Under the pieces are notes generated by a model. That model had not been told where the DNA came from and ran no database searches. It saw only the letters and a list, made by a program, of their open reading frames with translations. Of a stretch of 23,121 bases of DNA, positions 1-8,003 are shown in pieces. Source of the DNA: Methanoculleus sp. UBA77. Lineage in GTDB: Archaea > Halobacteriota > Methanomicrobia > Methanomicrobiales > Methanoculleaceae. Position 1 is the first letter of the stretch; each line of letters starts with the position of its first letter. The position numbers and the translations under genes were made by a program. The stretch spans positions 2,390 through 25,510 of the forward strand of contig DALN01000084.1 in assembly GCA_002499455.1 (NCBI GenBank), in the 5' to 3' direction.

Positions 1-2
1 TC

Positions 3-806
3 GGCTCCCTGCTCTACCGGCTCACGCTGCTCACATCAAGGGTCTTTCCCGACCGCATCTTCGTGCACGGACGAGCGCTCAAAGAGATCCTGGTGCAGAA
101 CTATCGTGTTCCCGACCGTAAGGTGCATGTCATCCCCATAGGCGAGCATGAGGTGACGCCGTTTACGAAGTTCGAAGAGGAGGGGCTGGAGCCCGAAGGT
201 CACCGGATCCTCTTCTTCGGCAGAATTCACCGGTATAAAGGGCTTGAATGCCTTATCCGGGCAGAACCCCTCATCACCCGCGAGATCCCGGACGCCCGGA
301 TCGTCGTCGCCGGCACGGGCGAGGACTTCAGCAGGTATGCAGCGATGATGGCGGGCCGGGATGCCTTCGAGGTCCATAACTACAGGATACCCTACGAAGA
401 GGGCGCACGGCTCTTCCAGCAGGCGAGCGTCGTGGCGCTCCCGTACATCGAAGCGTCCCAGAGCGGCGTCATACCGACCGCATACGGGTTCAAACGACCG
501 GTCGTGGCCACACGTGTCGGCGGCCTGCCGGAGATCGTCGACGACGGGAGAACCGGGTATGTCGTGCCCCCGCGGGACCCGGCGGCACTGGCCTCTGCAC
601 TCGTGAGCCTGCTGAAGGATCCCGCGGCGTGCCGGCGCATGGGAGAAGCGGGCTACGTGAAGCTCAAGACGGATATGGCGTGGTCCACGATCGCACGGTC
701 CCTCCTCGCCGTCTATAGTGAACTGGCGCCCGCTACGGGAACGGGTGAACCCCACCGGGGCGAGGCTCTCCACGACACCGCACTCGCCGCCCGGGAAGAG
801 CGATGA
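3..806 (+). CDS. GT4-family glycosyltransferase, 5'-truncated by window edge
   Basis: The reading frame is open from base 3, upstream of the GTG at 63, and the residues before that GTG (…RVFPDRIFVHG) fit the family, so the gene begins outside the window. What is visible is the C-terminal Rossmann half of a GT-B enzyme: ILFFGRIHRYKGLE (beta-strand plus the usual G-R-x-x-x-K-G), VVAGTGE, then EASQSGVIPTAYGFKRPVVA and GGLPEIVDDGRTGYVVPP, the nucleotide-sugar binding segment of GT4 enzymes. The second Glu of the classical EX7E motif is not at the expected place, a variation seen in some EASQSGV-type members. It should transfer a sugar from a nucleotide donor at the cytoplasmic face of the membrane. 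The polytopic membrane protein and flippase that follow suggest surface glycan or S-layer glycan assembly. Donor and acceptor cannot be told from sequence. Confidence 0.88.
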   Translation, partial: GSLLYRLTLLTSRVFPDRIFVHGRALKEILVQNYRVPDRKVHVIPIGEHEVTPFTKFEEEGLEPEGHRILFFGRIHRYKGLECLIRAEPLITREIPDARIVVAGTGEDFSRYAAMMAGRDAFEVHNYRIPYEEGARLFQQASVVALPYIEASQSGVIPTAYGFKRPVVATRVGGLPEIVDDGRTGYVVPPRDPAALASALVSLLKDPAACRRMGEAGYVKLKTDMAWSTIARSLLAVYSELAPATGTGEPHRGEALHDTALAAREER

Positions 807-920
807 GACAGGCGCTGCCGGGGAAACGAGGGCTCCGCACGGAGGGCGACCGGGATCGTGCCCGGACAGAGACCGGCTGCGCGAGCCGGGAGCGCAGACA
901 CTCCTCACGGACAGCCGGTT

Positions 921-940
921 CGGCAAAAGGTTTTAATAGA
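921..940 (+). promoter_or_regulatory. TATA-like promoter of the DUF2206 gene
   Basis: CGGCAAAAGG followed by TTTTAATA resembles an archaeal BRE/TATA element in otherwise GC-rich DNA. A start about 25 nt downstream would leave a leader of roughly 90 nt before the ATG at 1056. Assigned by eye. Confidence 0.4.
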
Positions 941-1055
941 GAGACCCGATAGTCAGTGCACGAATACACATACGTACGCACCGGAGAACACGATAGCATA
1001 GAGACCGTCCCGACACGAAGAACCAGCGGACAACCCACAAGAGGATCATACACCC

Positions 1056-3269
1056 ATGCACCTGCCCAACCCGCTCAGGATGATCGACTGGAATAACAGG
1101 GAGTTTTTCTGGGTATTTCAGGCATTCCAGCTGGCCTTCGTCGGGGTGATCTGCCTCAGCCTCGTCGGCTACCATGTACCGATCGCACGGGAAGCCCTGG
1201 CCCTCATCTATCTCACGTTCCTGCCCGGGGTTCTTGTACTGAAGGCGCTCAGGCTCCATGGCCTCGGCGCGATCGAGACGGTGCTCTACTCCGTCGGACT
1301 GAGCCTTGCGGTCCTCATGATCACCGGCCTCGGTGCAAATATCGTCTACCCGCTGCTCGGGTATACACGCCCGTTCTCGCTTGCGATCCTCTTCATCACG
1401 ATCGTCGCCGTCGTGCAGGTCCTGCTCTACCTCGCGCTCACCAGGGACCGGGGGTATGCCGCGGCAAGCCCCGTCGGACTGGAGATCTCCGTCCCCCCGC
1501 CTGCAGTGCCGTTCCTCCTGCTCCTCCCGTTCTTTGCGATCGTCGGGACCTACCTCAGGAACGAGTACCACATGGTCACGCTCCTCTTCCTCCTCCTGGT
1601 TCTGCTCGCCGTCATCGGCCTCGCCGTCGGTTTCGACCGCCTCATTCCGGCGTCATGCTACCCGCTCGCGGTCTACACAATCGCGCTCGCGCTCCTCTAT
1701 CATACCTCGCTGATATCGGAGTACATCTGGGGATACGATATCCACCACGAACTTCACCTCATCAACAGCGTGCTGGTACCGGGGATCTGGGATATGACCA
1801 TCCCCTACAACACGAACGGGATGCTCTCAGTCGTTGCGCTCGTCCCCATCTACTCGCTCATCTGCGATCTCGATCCTGTCTGGGTCCTCAAGATCGTCTA
1901 CCCGCTCCTCTTCGCCCTCGTGCCGCTCGGCGTCTACCGGGCCGCCGAGAAGCAGACGAATTCGAAGATAGGATTCCTCTCGGCCTTCTTCTTCGTCTCG
2001 TTCTTCACGTTCTACACAGAGATGATCTCCCTTGCCCGGCAGCAGATCGCAGAACTCTTCCTCGTGCTGACCATCCTCGTGCTGATCGACAAGTCGATGG
2101 GTAGGGGCAGTCGGGCGATTCTCATGGTCACCTTCGGCTTTGCCATGATCGTCTCGCATTACGGCCTCTCGTACATCTACCTCTTTGCGCTCGTTCCGGC
2201 ATGGCTGCTGCTGGTCCTCCCCCAATACCTCCCCTCCGGCATCCAGGAGAGGCTTCGTGGATTGTCGGGCACCCTGATGTCCGACCTGCTCGCCCCGGAG
2301 GAGACTGCCCCGCGCCCACAGGCAAGAACGCTCGTCCTCCCTTATATCCTGATCTTTGCCATCCTCACCTACCTGTGGTACTCGACGGTTGCCGGGGGCA
2401 CGGCGTTCGCCACAATCACCGATATCGGGGACAAGATCTGGAACACCCTGTTCGTTGAATCTCATACCGCAACGCCAGCACAGGGGATGCAGATCCTCAC
2501 CAGCCAGGCGACGACGGCCCTGCACGGCCTTGCGAAGGTCGTCCATATCGCCACCCAGGGGCTCATCGCCGTGGGGCTGCTCGCAACCCTCGCGAAGCGC
2601 GACCGGTGGCGCATCGAGCCGGAGTATCTCACCGTCTCCCTGGTCTTCCTCCTCATCAACGTGGCCGGCATCATCGTCCCGTTCTTTGCGAGCTCGCTCA
2701 ATACCAGCCGGCTCTACCACATCACCCTGCTCCTCCTCGCGCCGTTTGCAATTATCGGCGGGATAACGTTATACGATGCGGTGGTAGAGAGGATACGGGC
2801 CTTTATGATGGTCCCGTTCATGGGCACGGCATACCAGGCGCTGGCGGCGTTCTTCGTCGTATTCCTCCTCTTCAACAGCGGGCTCATCTATCAGGTCGTG
2901 GGCGACAACCCGACATCGATGGCGCTCGAGACCACCGGGGATAAACCGGTCTTCAACGGCAAAGAGATCCAGGGGGCAAAGTGGCTCATCTCAGAGAGCA
3001 ACAACCGTCCCATCTACGCTGACGGTATGCGCTGGTGGCTCCTGCTGGGCTTCGACCCGGACCACCAGCGATATCTCCCGGCTGATGCATCGCTGATAGA
3101 GCCGAACTCCTACACCTACTTCGGCACGTACAACCTCGTGCGGGAGAGCGTCCGGCTTGAGGCGCAACAGAACACGGTCACGACGGCGACATACATCGAT
3201 GCCGGGCTGTTCGTCGAGAACCAGGACAGGATCTACGACAACGCCGGCTCCGCGATCTATTACCGGTGA
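1056..3269 (+). CDS. Large polytopic membrane protein, DUF2206-type
   Basis: This 737-residue protein is dominated by hydrophobic helices: residues ~20-135 (about four segments), ~150-235, ~265-350, a run of helices to ~395, further helices ~425-445 and ~490-625. A soluble tail of about 110 residues follows and ends in ENQDRIYDNAGSAIYYR. The architecture and the closing IYDN-G-S-x-IYY motif match the archaeal DUF2206 membrane-protein family as I recognise it. That family has no assigned reaction and is usually found in archaeal polysaccharide or glycosylation loci. The overall shape, many helices then an extracytoplasmic domain, recalls GT-C glycosyltransferases that use lipid-linked sugars, but I see no decisive catalytic motif. 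It lies 250 bp after a GT4 gene and converges with a flippase gene, which supports a role in envelope glycan assembly. The function is an inference. Confidence 0.75.
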   Translation: MHLPNPLRMIDWNNREFFWVFQAFQLAFVGVICLSLVGYHVPIAREALALIYLTFLPGVLVLKALRLHGLGAIETVLYSVGLSLAVLMITGLGANIVYPLLGYTRPFSLAILFITIVAVVQVLLYLALTRDRGYAAASPVGLEISVPPPAVPFLLLLPFFAIVGTYLRNEYHMVTLLFLLLVLLAVIGLAVGFDRLIPASCYPLAVYTIALALLYHTSLISEYIWGYDIHHELHLINSVLVPGIWDMTIPYNTNGMLSVVALVPIYSLICDLDPVWVLKIVYPLLFALVPLGVYRAAEKQTNSKIGFLSAFFFVSFFTFYTEMISLARQQIAELFLVLTILVLIDKSMGRGSRAILMVTFGFAMIVSHYGLSYIYLFALVPAWLLLVLPQYLPSGIQERLRGLSGTLMSDLLAPEETAPRPQARTLVLPYILIFAILTYLWYSTVAGGTAFATITDIGDKIWNTLFVESHTATPAQGMQILTSQATTALHGLAKVVHIATQGLIAVGLLATLAKRDRWRIEPEYLTVSLVFLLINVAGIIVPFFASSLNTSRLYHITLLLLAPFAIIGGITLYDAVVERIRAFMMVPFMGTAYQALAAFFVVFLLFNSGLIYQVVGDNPTSMALETTGDKPVFNGKEIQGAKWLISESNNRPIYADGMRWWLLLGFDPDHQRYLPADASLIEPNSYTYFGTYNLVRESVRLEAQQNTVTTATYIDAGLFVENQDRIYDNAGSAIYYR

Positions 3270-3302
3270 AGGGCCGGAAGGTCTTCCTTGAAGCCCATAC
3301 GA

Positions 3303-3323
3303 GGCAGTCACTGTAAGACTGCT
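3303..3323. terminator. Hairpin between convergent genes
   Basis: GCAGTC (3304-3309) and GACTGC (3317-3322) form a perfect 6-bp inverted repeat with a 7-nt loop, in the 105-bp gap between the convergent DUF2206 and flippase genes. On the minus strand it is preceded by a short T-run. It may end transcription from either side, but the stem is short and archaeal terminators do not need hairpins. Confidence 0.3.
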
Positions 3324-3374
3324 GAAAACAGGGGTTGCGAGAGAGGAACAGGGCTTGATGACCCGGAGATCGGA

Positions 3375-4616
3375 CTACACCCACTTCTTCTTCTTCAGGA
3401 TCAGGCCAACGAGGAGCGTACCCGCAAGATATGTGACGAACCACGCATACCCCATGCCGATAAGCCCGAACCGGTGCATCAGGGTGTAGCCGAGCCCGAG
3501 CAGGGCGACACTGACGAAACCGCTGAGGATGACAAGGCTCCGGATGTCGTTGCGGACCTTTGCGATCGATATAAAGGTCTGGCAGATCGAGACGAACAGG
3601 GCCGACAGCGCAAGCACCCTGAGCAGGGCCATGCCTTCGACATAATCCTTGCCGATCAGGTTGAGGATCTGCTCCCCGAAAAGGGAGAGCACGATGATCG
3701 CCGGTATGAGGAGGGCGAACATGCTTACAAGCGTCCTGAGCACGCTCTTCTTCATCTCCCCACCGTGGCTTCCCTCGACGAAGAGCGATGTCGTGAACGC
3801 ATACGGTATCATGAAGAGTATCGAGACGATGGCGTAGGTGATGTAGTAGTTGGCAGTGCTCTCGGCCCCCAGCACATGGAGCACCATGATCGGGATGACC
3901 ATATTCGGCGCGGACATCAGTATCCCGGCGATATACGCACCGGCGGAGAACTGCCATGCCTCCCGCAGGAAGACCCGGTCGACACCCAGGACCGGGCGTA
4001 CGGAGCACCGGGCAAGGAGGGCGAGGGCGAGGAAGAGGCCGAGGATGAACGAGAGGCCGAAGGCGCCGAAGATACCTGTTGCCCCGAGGAAGACCAGGGG
4101 TACGAGAAAGAGGATCCTCGACCCGTAAAAGACGTTTAAGGTGAAGTAGTGCTCGGACTTCCGCAGGGCGTTAAACGCACCTTCAAGGACCCAGATGAGA
4201 GAGTAAGCTCCAAGAACGGTGAGATAGAGTGGCGCAATCGTCCGGACGACCGCAAGCTCCGGCGAGATGACATCGACCGCAGCAATGAAGAGCAGACCCG
4301 CACCAAGCGCAACCGCGGTAGGGACGAGGAGGGCGGTTCCAAGCACCCCGTTCTTGTCGCGCAGGGGGAAGAACCGTATCACCGACTGGTCCAGGCCCAG
4401 CCGGGAGATGAGGATGAGGAGCCCCACGGAGGACAGCAGGGCTGTTGCAATACCCACGTCCGCCTGAGAGTAGAGGCGTGCTGCGATCATCCAGAAGAAG
4501 AACCCGAACCCCGCCGCGACGAGGGATGATGCCATGATGAAGAACGAGTTCCGGATAAGCGGCTCCTGTAACTGCTCTCTGACGCCGCTGAAGTTTCTGG
4601 GGAATGCTACTGCCAT
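3375..4616 (-). CDS. Polysaccharide (oligosaccharide) flippase, Wzx/PST family
   Basis: A 413-residue membrane protein with about 12 predicted helices, the usual length for MOP-superfamily flippases. The N-terminus, NSFFIMASSLVAAGFGFFFW then AARLYSQADVGIATALLSS, is the typical opening of the polysaccharide_synt/Wzx group (helix 1, then the A-R-x-Y/L-x-x-x-x-V/F-G motif). It ends in a short lysine-rich tail (KKKKWV). It should flip lipid-linked oligosaccharides across the cytoplasmic membrane, and with the neighbouring glycosyltransferase and DUF2206 protein it forms a plausible surface-glycan module. A TATA box about 25-30 bp before the ATG supports this start and suggests a leaderless transcript. 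The substrate is unknown. Confidence 0.87.
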   Translation of the reverse strand: MAVAFPRNFSGVREQLQEPLIRNSFFIMASSLVAAGFGFFFWMIAARLYSQADVGIATALLSSVGLLILISRLGLDQSVIRFFPLRDKNGVLGTALLVPTAVALGAGLLFIAAVDVISPELAVVRTIAPLYLTVLGAYSLIWVLEGAFNALRKSEHYFTLNVFYGSRILFLVPLVFLGATGIFGAFGLSFILGLFLALALLARCSVRPVLGVDRVFLREAWQFSAGAYIAGILMSAPNMVIPIMVLHVLGAESTANYYITYAIVSILFMIPYAFTTSLFVEGSHGGEMKKSVLRTLVSMFALLIPAIIVLSLFGEQILNLIGKDYVEGMALLRVLALSALFVSICQTFISIAKVRNDIRSLVILSGFVSVALLGLGYTLMHRFGLIGMGYAWFVTYLAGTLLVGLILKKKKWV

Positions 4617-4636
4617 CGGGCGCCAGTATCGGGCGG

Positions 4637-4652
4637 CACCTATATAGATGTA
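4637..4652 (-). promoter_or_regulatory. TATA box of the flippase gene
   Basis: On the minus strand the sequence reads CATCTATATAGG, a strong archaeal TATA box. Its centre lies about 28 bp before the start codon at 4616, so transcription should begin at or within a few bases of the ATG. Confidence 0.6.
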
Positions 4653-4805
4653 TCCACCGGTCCGGCCGCCTCCGGGCTGCGTGGTCCGTGACAGAGATGC
4701 TTTGGGGCCGTCCTGCCCGACAGCGGCCCGGACGATGGTCGGCTGGAGAGGAAAGGTTTATCTGAGAGAACCGTCCGCGGATCGCGCCGGCGATGCGCAG
4801 GAAAG

Positions 4806-4846
4806 CAACAAAATGAAAAAGCATGGTGGGGAGGGGCTTATCCCCG
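4806..4846 (-). terminator. Hairpin plus T-run after the dockerin-bearing gene
   Basis: Read on the minus strand downstream of the stop at 4863, GGGG and CCCC arms (4842-4845 and 4833-4836) flank a 5-nt loop and are followed by a T-rich stretch with CTTTTTCATTTTG (about 4809-4821). T-runs are the main archaeal termination signal. Confidence 0.45.
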
Positions 4847-4862
4847 GTCCCCGCTACAGGCG

Positions 4863-7469
4863 TTAGAGCGAGGAAGTCCTGCCGAAGAAGAAGTCGGCAA
4901 GCAGGGCAACATCCTTCCAGTCTATGGTGCCGTTTCCATCAAGGTCGGCAGCCGTGCTGGAGGCAGTCTTTCCCTGTGCCATCTCGGCAGCGACCGTCAC
5001 GTCGGCCCAGTCAACGCTGCCATCTCCGTTGATGTCTCCCCTGACGGGAGCCGGCTTGGCGCCGACGACGATCTGCTTGCTCATAACGTTGTTCGTCTCA
5101 TCGCTCTCGGCAATCCGGTTGACGTCATCCACGTTGGCCTTCACGGTGTGAGTGCCGGAGACAGCCTTCCAGGTCGCACCGGCAGAACCGCCGGTGGCGG
5201 TCAGCGTGACCGATGCGCCCGGGGCGATCGCCTGTGTGTGGATGTCCGACCAGACACCCGGACCGGCGGCACCGTCATCGAAGGTGAAGATGACCCCGTG
5301 CTTCACGCCCGCGGGCGTGGGAGCCGATCCCTGGTTCTTGACGGTGGCCGAAAGGGTCACCGCACTCCCGGTAGCCGGGTTTGCCGGGTTCCAGGAGATG
5401 CCGGTCACCACGAGGTCCGGCTTCCCGGAGGGAGCCGGTGTGGTGGGGGTGGGGGTCGGCGCCGGGGTAGCCGGCACCGATCCGGCCTTCGAGACCGTGA
5501 TCTGCTCGGTGCGGACGTTGTTTGCCTCGTTGCTCTCGGCAATCCGGTTGACGTCGTCCACGGTGGCTTTCACGGTGTGAGTGCCGGAGACAGCCTTCCA
5601 GGTCGCACCGGCCGAGCCGCCGGTTGCGGTCACCGTGACCCATTCACCCGGAGCGATCGACTTGGTGTAGGTGTCCGACCAGACACCTGGACCGGCGGCG
5701 CCGTCATCGAAGGTGACGATGACACCGTGCGTCGTGCCCGCAGGCGTGGGGGCATCTCCCTGGTTCTTGATGGTAGCCGAGAACGTCACCGCACTCCCGG
5801 TAGCCGGGTTTGCCGGGCTCCAGGAGATGTCGGTCACCACGAGGTCCGGCTTCCCGGAGGAGGCCGGTGTGGTGGGCGTCGGTGTCGGGGTGGTCGACGG
5901 GGTGGTCGGGACCGTCGGGGTCGGCACCGGCGAACCGGTGGAGACAACCTTCACGTTCTGGAGGGTCGCCTGACCGGCCGGAACCGTGCTAACGACGGTC
6001 ACACCGGAGGAGCCTGCCGGAAGGGTGCTGGAGACGATCTCCATATCCTTCACGAGGACGTTCTTGGTCCTGTAACCCTCGATCACGAACGGTTTTGCCG
6101 CATCGGAGACGATCTGACCGGAGAAGACGGTGTTCACGTTCTCCTTCGCCCAGACAAGCGTCTCGACACGGTTGCCCGACGCGTAGATGCTCACCTCGGC
6201 ATTGTCGAACTGACCGTTCGTGCCGCCGAGGCTGGAACCCTTACCCTTGTACCCGACCGGGTCGATCAGATGGAAGTTCCGGATCTTCACGTTGTTCGCG
6301 AGGTCGACCTGGAGGCCGAAACTGTTCGAGTTGATGCTCGTGCAGTTCTCCATCACCAGCGAGGGGTTGACCGAGCGGCTCGGGACGCTGTAGTAGCCAG
6401 CAGGTACCCGGTAGCTGAAGTCGGTCCTCCCTTTGGCGGTGTCCTTCTCGACGCAGTTGTAGAGTTTACCACCGTTCGTCGTGTAGAACCCGTTCATGGA
6501 GTTGCCTTCCGCCGTGCAGTTGATGAACGTCGCGTCGCAGTTCGGAGCGTAGTAGCCGCACCCGAAGTAGTGGGTCGACATGTCGTTCACGTTGTAGGCC
6601 TTGGTCGGGAAGGGTTTCTGCCCGTTGTTCCGGCTCACGCAGTTCTCAAGGACTGCGTTCGTCACCTTGGGATCGAACTCGAAGTGGAACCCGGACTCCA
6701 GGGTGCCTTCCGCAAGGCAGTTCGTCACGCGGAGACCATCCATGTCGTTGAGCTCCGCGAAGTCAAACCCGGTGATCCAGGGGTTGAACTGGCCGTACTT
6801 GCCGCAGTTGATCGCGGCACAGTTGTCGTAGCGGACGTTCTTGATGGTCTTGTTCGTCGTTCCCCAGGCATTGTGGAGGAACCCGTAGGTCCCGGTATCC
6901 ACGGCCCTGCAGTTGATGAACTCGACGTCTTCGAGGGTCGGTGCATACACGGTCGGATCGTGGACCAGGAGGTAGACCGCCTGGATGCTCGCATCCGCAG
7001 TTCCCGTGATGTTGTGGATCTTCGCGTGGCTTGCACGGATGTTCATCACGCCGAGCCACTTGACGCCGCTGCTGTAGCCGCTGCCCTTGATGTGGAACCC
7101 ATCAAGGGTCACGTACTCGCGGTCGACGTTGATGCGTCCATCGCGGGTGAAGACAAGCTTAGTTTTGTCTGCACCCTCCCCCATGAGAGTAGAGCCTGCT
7201 TTGGGAGCAATGATCCCTGCACAGTTGTATGTGCCGCTTTTCAGGAGGACAACACCGCCGGATGATGGCAGGGCATTCAGTGCTGCCTGAATCTCCACAT
7301 GATCATTGACCCCATCACAGACGTAGGCAGCCGCTGCTTTGTCAGCCGCGCTGCTGTCGCTTGCCGCGACGATCGTGTTGGGGGTCGTCTCGAGTGCACT
7401 GACAATCGGAACAAGCCCGACGATCAGGAACACTGCGATTAGAAGCTTCGTTGTCCGTCTCTTTTGCAC
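4863..7469 (-). CDS. Secreted beta-helix protein with two CARDB domains and a C-terminal dockerin
   Basis: I place the start at the GTG at 7469 rather than the ATG at 7496. A good Shine-Dalgarno (GAGAGGTGA) lies just before the GTG, and the protein then opens with a clean signal peptide (MQKRRTTKLLIAVFLIVGLVPIVSA). Of 868 residues, ~30-520 form a right-handed parallel beta-helix: an entry motif AAYVCDGVNDHVEIQAALNAL, then repeated N-C/asparagine-ladder coils such as FINCRAVDTGTYGFLHNAW. After a Thr/Pro linker come two near-identical CARDB-type Ig domains (~538-660 and ~681-800), each starting GKPDLVVT, and a type I dockerin (~808-866) with two EF-like loops, DINGDGSVDWADV and DLDGNGTIDWKDV. 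The protein is therefore exported and probably held to a cohesin partner. Pectate-lyase-like folds often bind or cleave polysaccharide, but no catalytic residue is evident. It is the most elaborate of three tandem paralogues. Confidence 0.85.
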   Translation of the reverse strand: MQKRRTTKLLIAVFLIVGLVPIVSALETTPNTIVAASDSSAADKAAAAYVCDGVNDHVEIQAALNALPSSGGVVLLKSGTYNCAGIIAPKAGSTLMGEGADKTKLVFTRDGRINVDREYVTLDGFHIKGSGYSSGVKWLGVMNIRASHAKIHNITGTADASIQAVYLLVHDPTVYAPTLEDVEFINCRAVDTGTYGFLHNAWGTTNKTIKNVRYDNCAAINCGKYGQFNPWITGFDFAELNDMDGLRVTNCLAEGTLESGFHFEFDPKVTNAVLENCVSRNNGQKPFPTKAYNVNDMSTHYFGCGYYAPNCDATFINCTAEGNSMNGFYTTNGGKLYNCVEKDTAKGRTDFSYRVPAGYYSVPSRSVNPSLVMENCTSINSNSFGLQVDLANNVKIRNFHLIDPVGYKGKGSSLGGTNGQFDNAEVSIYASGNRVETLVWAKENVNTVFSGQIVSDAAKPFVIEGYRTKNVLVKDMEIVSSTLPAGSSGVTVVSTVPAGQATLQNVKVVSTGSPVPTPTVPTTPSTTPTPTPTTPASSGKPDLVVTDISWSPANPATGSAVTFSATIKNQGDAPTPAGTTHGVIVTFDDGAAGPGVWSDTYTKSIAPGEWVTVTATGGSAGATWKAVSGTHTVKATVDDVNRIAESNEANNVRTEQITVSKAGSVPATPAPTPTPTTPAPSGKPDLVVTGISWNPANPATGSAVTLSATVKNQGSAPTPAGVKHGVIFTFDDGAAGPGVWSDIHTQAIAPGASVTLTATGGSAGATWKAVSGTHTVKANVDDVNRIAESDETNNVMSKQIVVGAKPAPVRGDINGDGSVDWADVTVAAEMAQGKTASSTAADLDGNGTIDWKDVALLADFFFGRTSSL
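5056..5859 (-). repeat. Tandem direct repeat encoding two CARDB domains
   Basis: The segment at 5411-5430, which encodes the start of one CARDB domain, recurs exactly at 5840-5859. The two units are therefore offset by 429 bp (143 codons), covering one Ig-like domain plus its Thr/Pro linker. Long stretches are nearly identical at DNA level, including the code for GGSAGATWKAVSGTHTVKA and DDVNRIAES. This points to a recent internal duplication or ongoing gene conversion. Confidence 0.85.
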
Positions 7470-8003
7470 TATCTCACCTCTCGGGAGATACTGCATTATC
7501 TGATGACCGTAATTTAAAATCTTTTTTAATTTAAAATAATCAATATGATTATCTAAATGACCAAATTATCCAGTATTAATCTGTAAATTCCTAATATTCA
7601 CATCTTTGAGTAATGAAAGTGAAAATAGAAAATAATATAAACTTGCTCAAACTTTAGCGCACACCCCGGATGCGGGAGGGGGCCTGCACCGGGGGGTCCG
7701 GGCAGAGGACAGGGTGAGCAGGTCTGCCTGAAATACGGAATATTCTCCCGCGGATTATATGTAAGTCCCGGGATTACATGGCCACCCATCCCCCCACCCC
7801 GGCCGGTGCGGCAGCCACACCCCGCCGCACCCCGCAGGAGGGGGCAGCATCCACAACACCGCCCCGATAGCACCCCGGCAGAACCGGCGCTGCGGGCCAT
7901 CTGGATGGAAGGTGATCAGAGAGAAGCCCGGCAACAGGCTGCCAAGAGAGACGTCATGTCCATGGCCGGAGAGCCGGGCGTGGGGGCCGGGTATGCAGCG
8001 GCC
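7470..8003. other. 534-bp intergenic region with an AT-rich island, a dyad and minus-strand promoters
   Basis: I see no gene here. Bases 7501-7620 contain only about 26 G or C in 120 (about 22%), against roughly 60% or more around them. On the minus strand this island holds a TATA-like element, GTTTATATTA (7634-7643), which would give the dockerin-bearing gene a leader of about 140 nt. A second minus-strand candidate, CATATAATC, lies at 7753-7761 beside a dyad at 7759-7779. The rest (7650-8003) is GC-rich, with short C- and G-runs and no recognisable RNA gene. Confidence 0.5.
7759..7779. repeat. Near-perfect dyad upstream of the dockerin-bearing gene
   Basis: ATGTAA (7759-7764) and TTACAT (7774-7779) are 6-bp inverted arms. 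Between them lies TCCCGGGA, itself a palindrome, offset by one unpaired G. The left arm abuts a minus-strand TATA-like sequence, so it could be an operator. No regulator is known. Confidence 0.35.

Noticed and set aside
5148..7265. A 705-codon plus-strand open frame opposite the dockerin-bearing gene
   Set aside because: The minus-strand gene has a signal peptide, domain order and paralogues. The plus-strand frame is Arg/Gly/Val/Asp-rich low-complexity of the kind produced opposite GC-rich coding DNA, with no domain.
7905..7990. A stretch (GAGAGAAGCCCGGCAACAGG) that faintly recalls a SAM riboswitch leader
   Set aside because: It lies on the plus strand with no plus-strand gene downstream, the conserved core helices cannot be drawn, and these riboswitches are not expected in this group.
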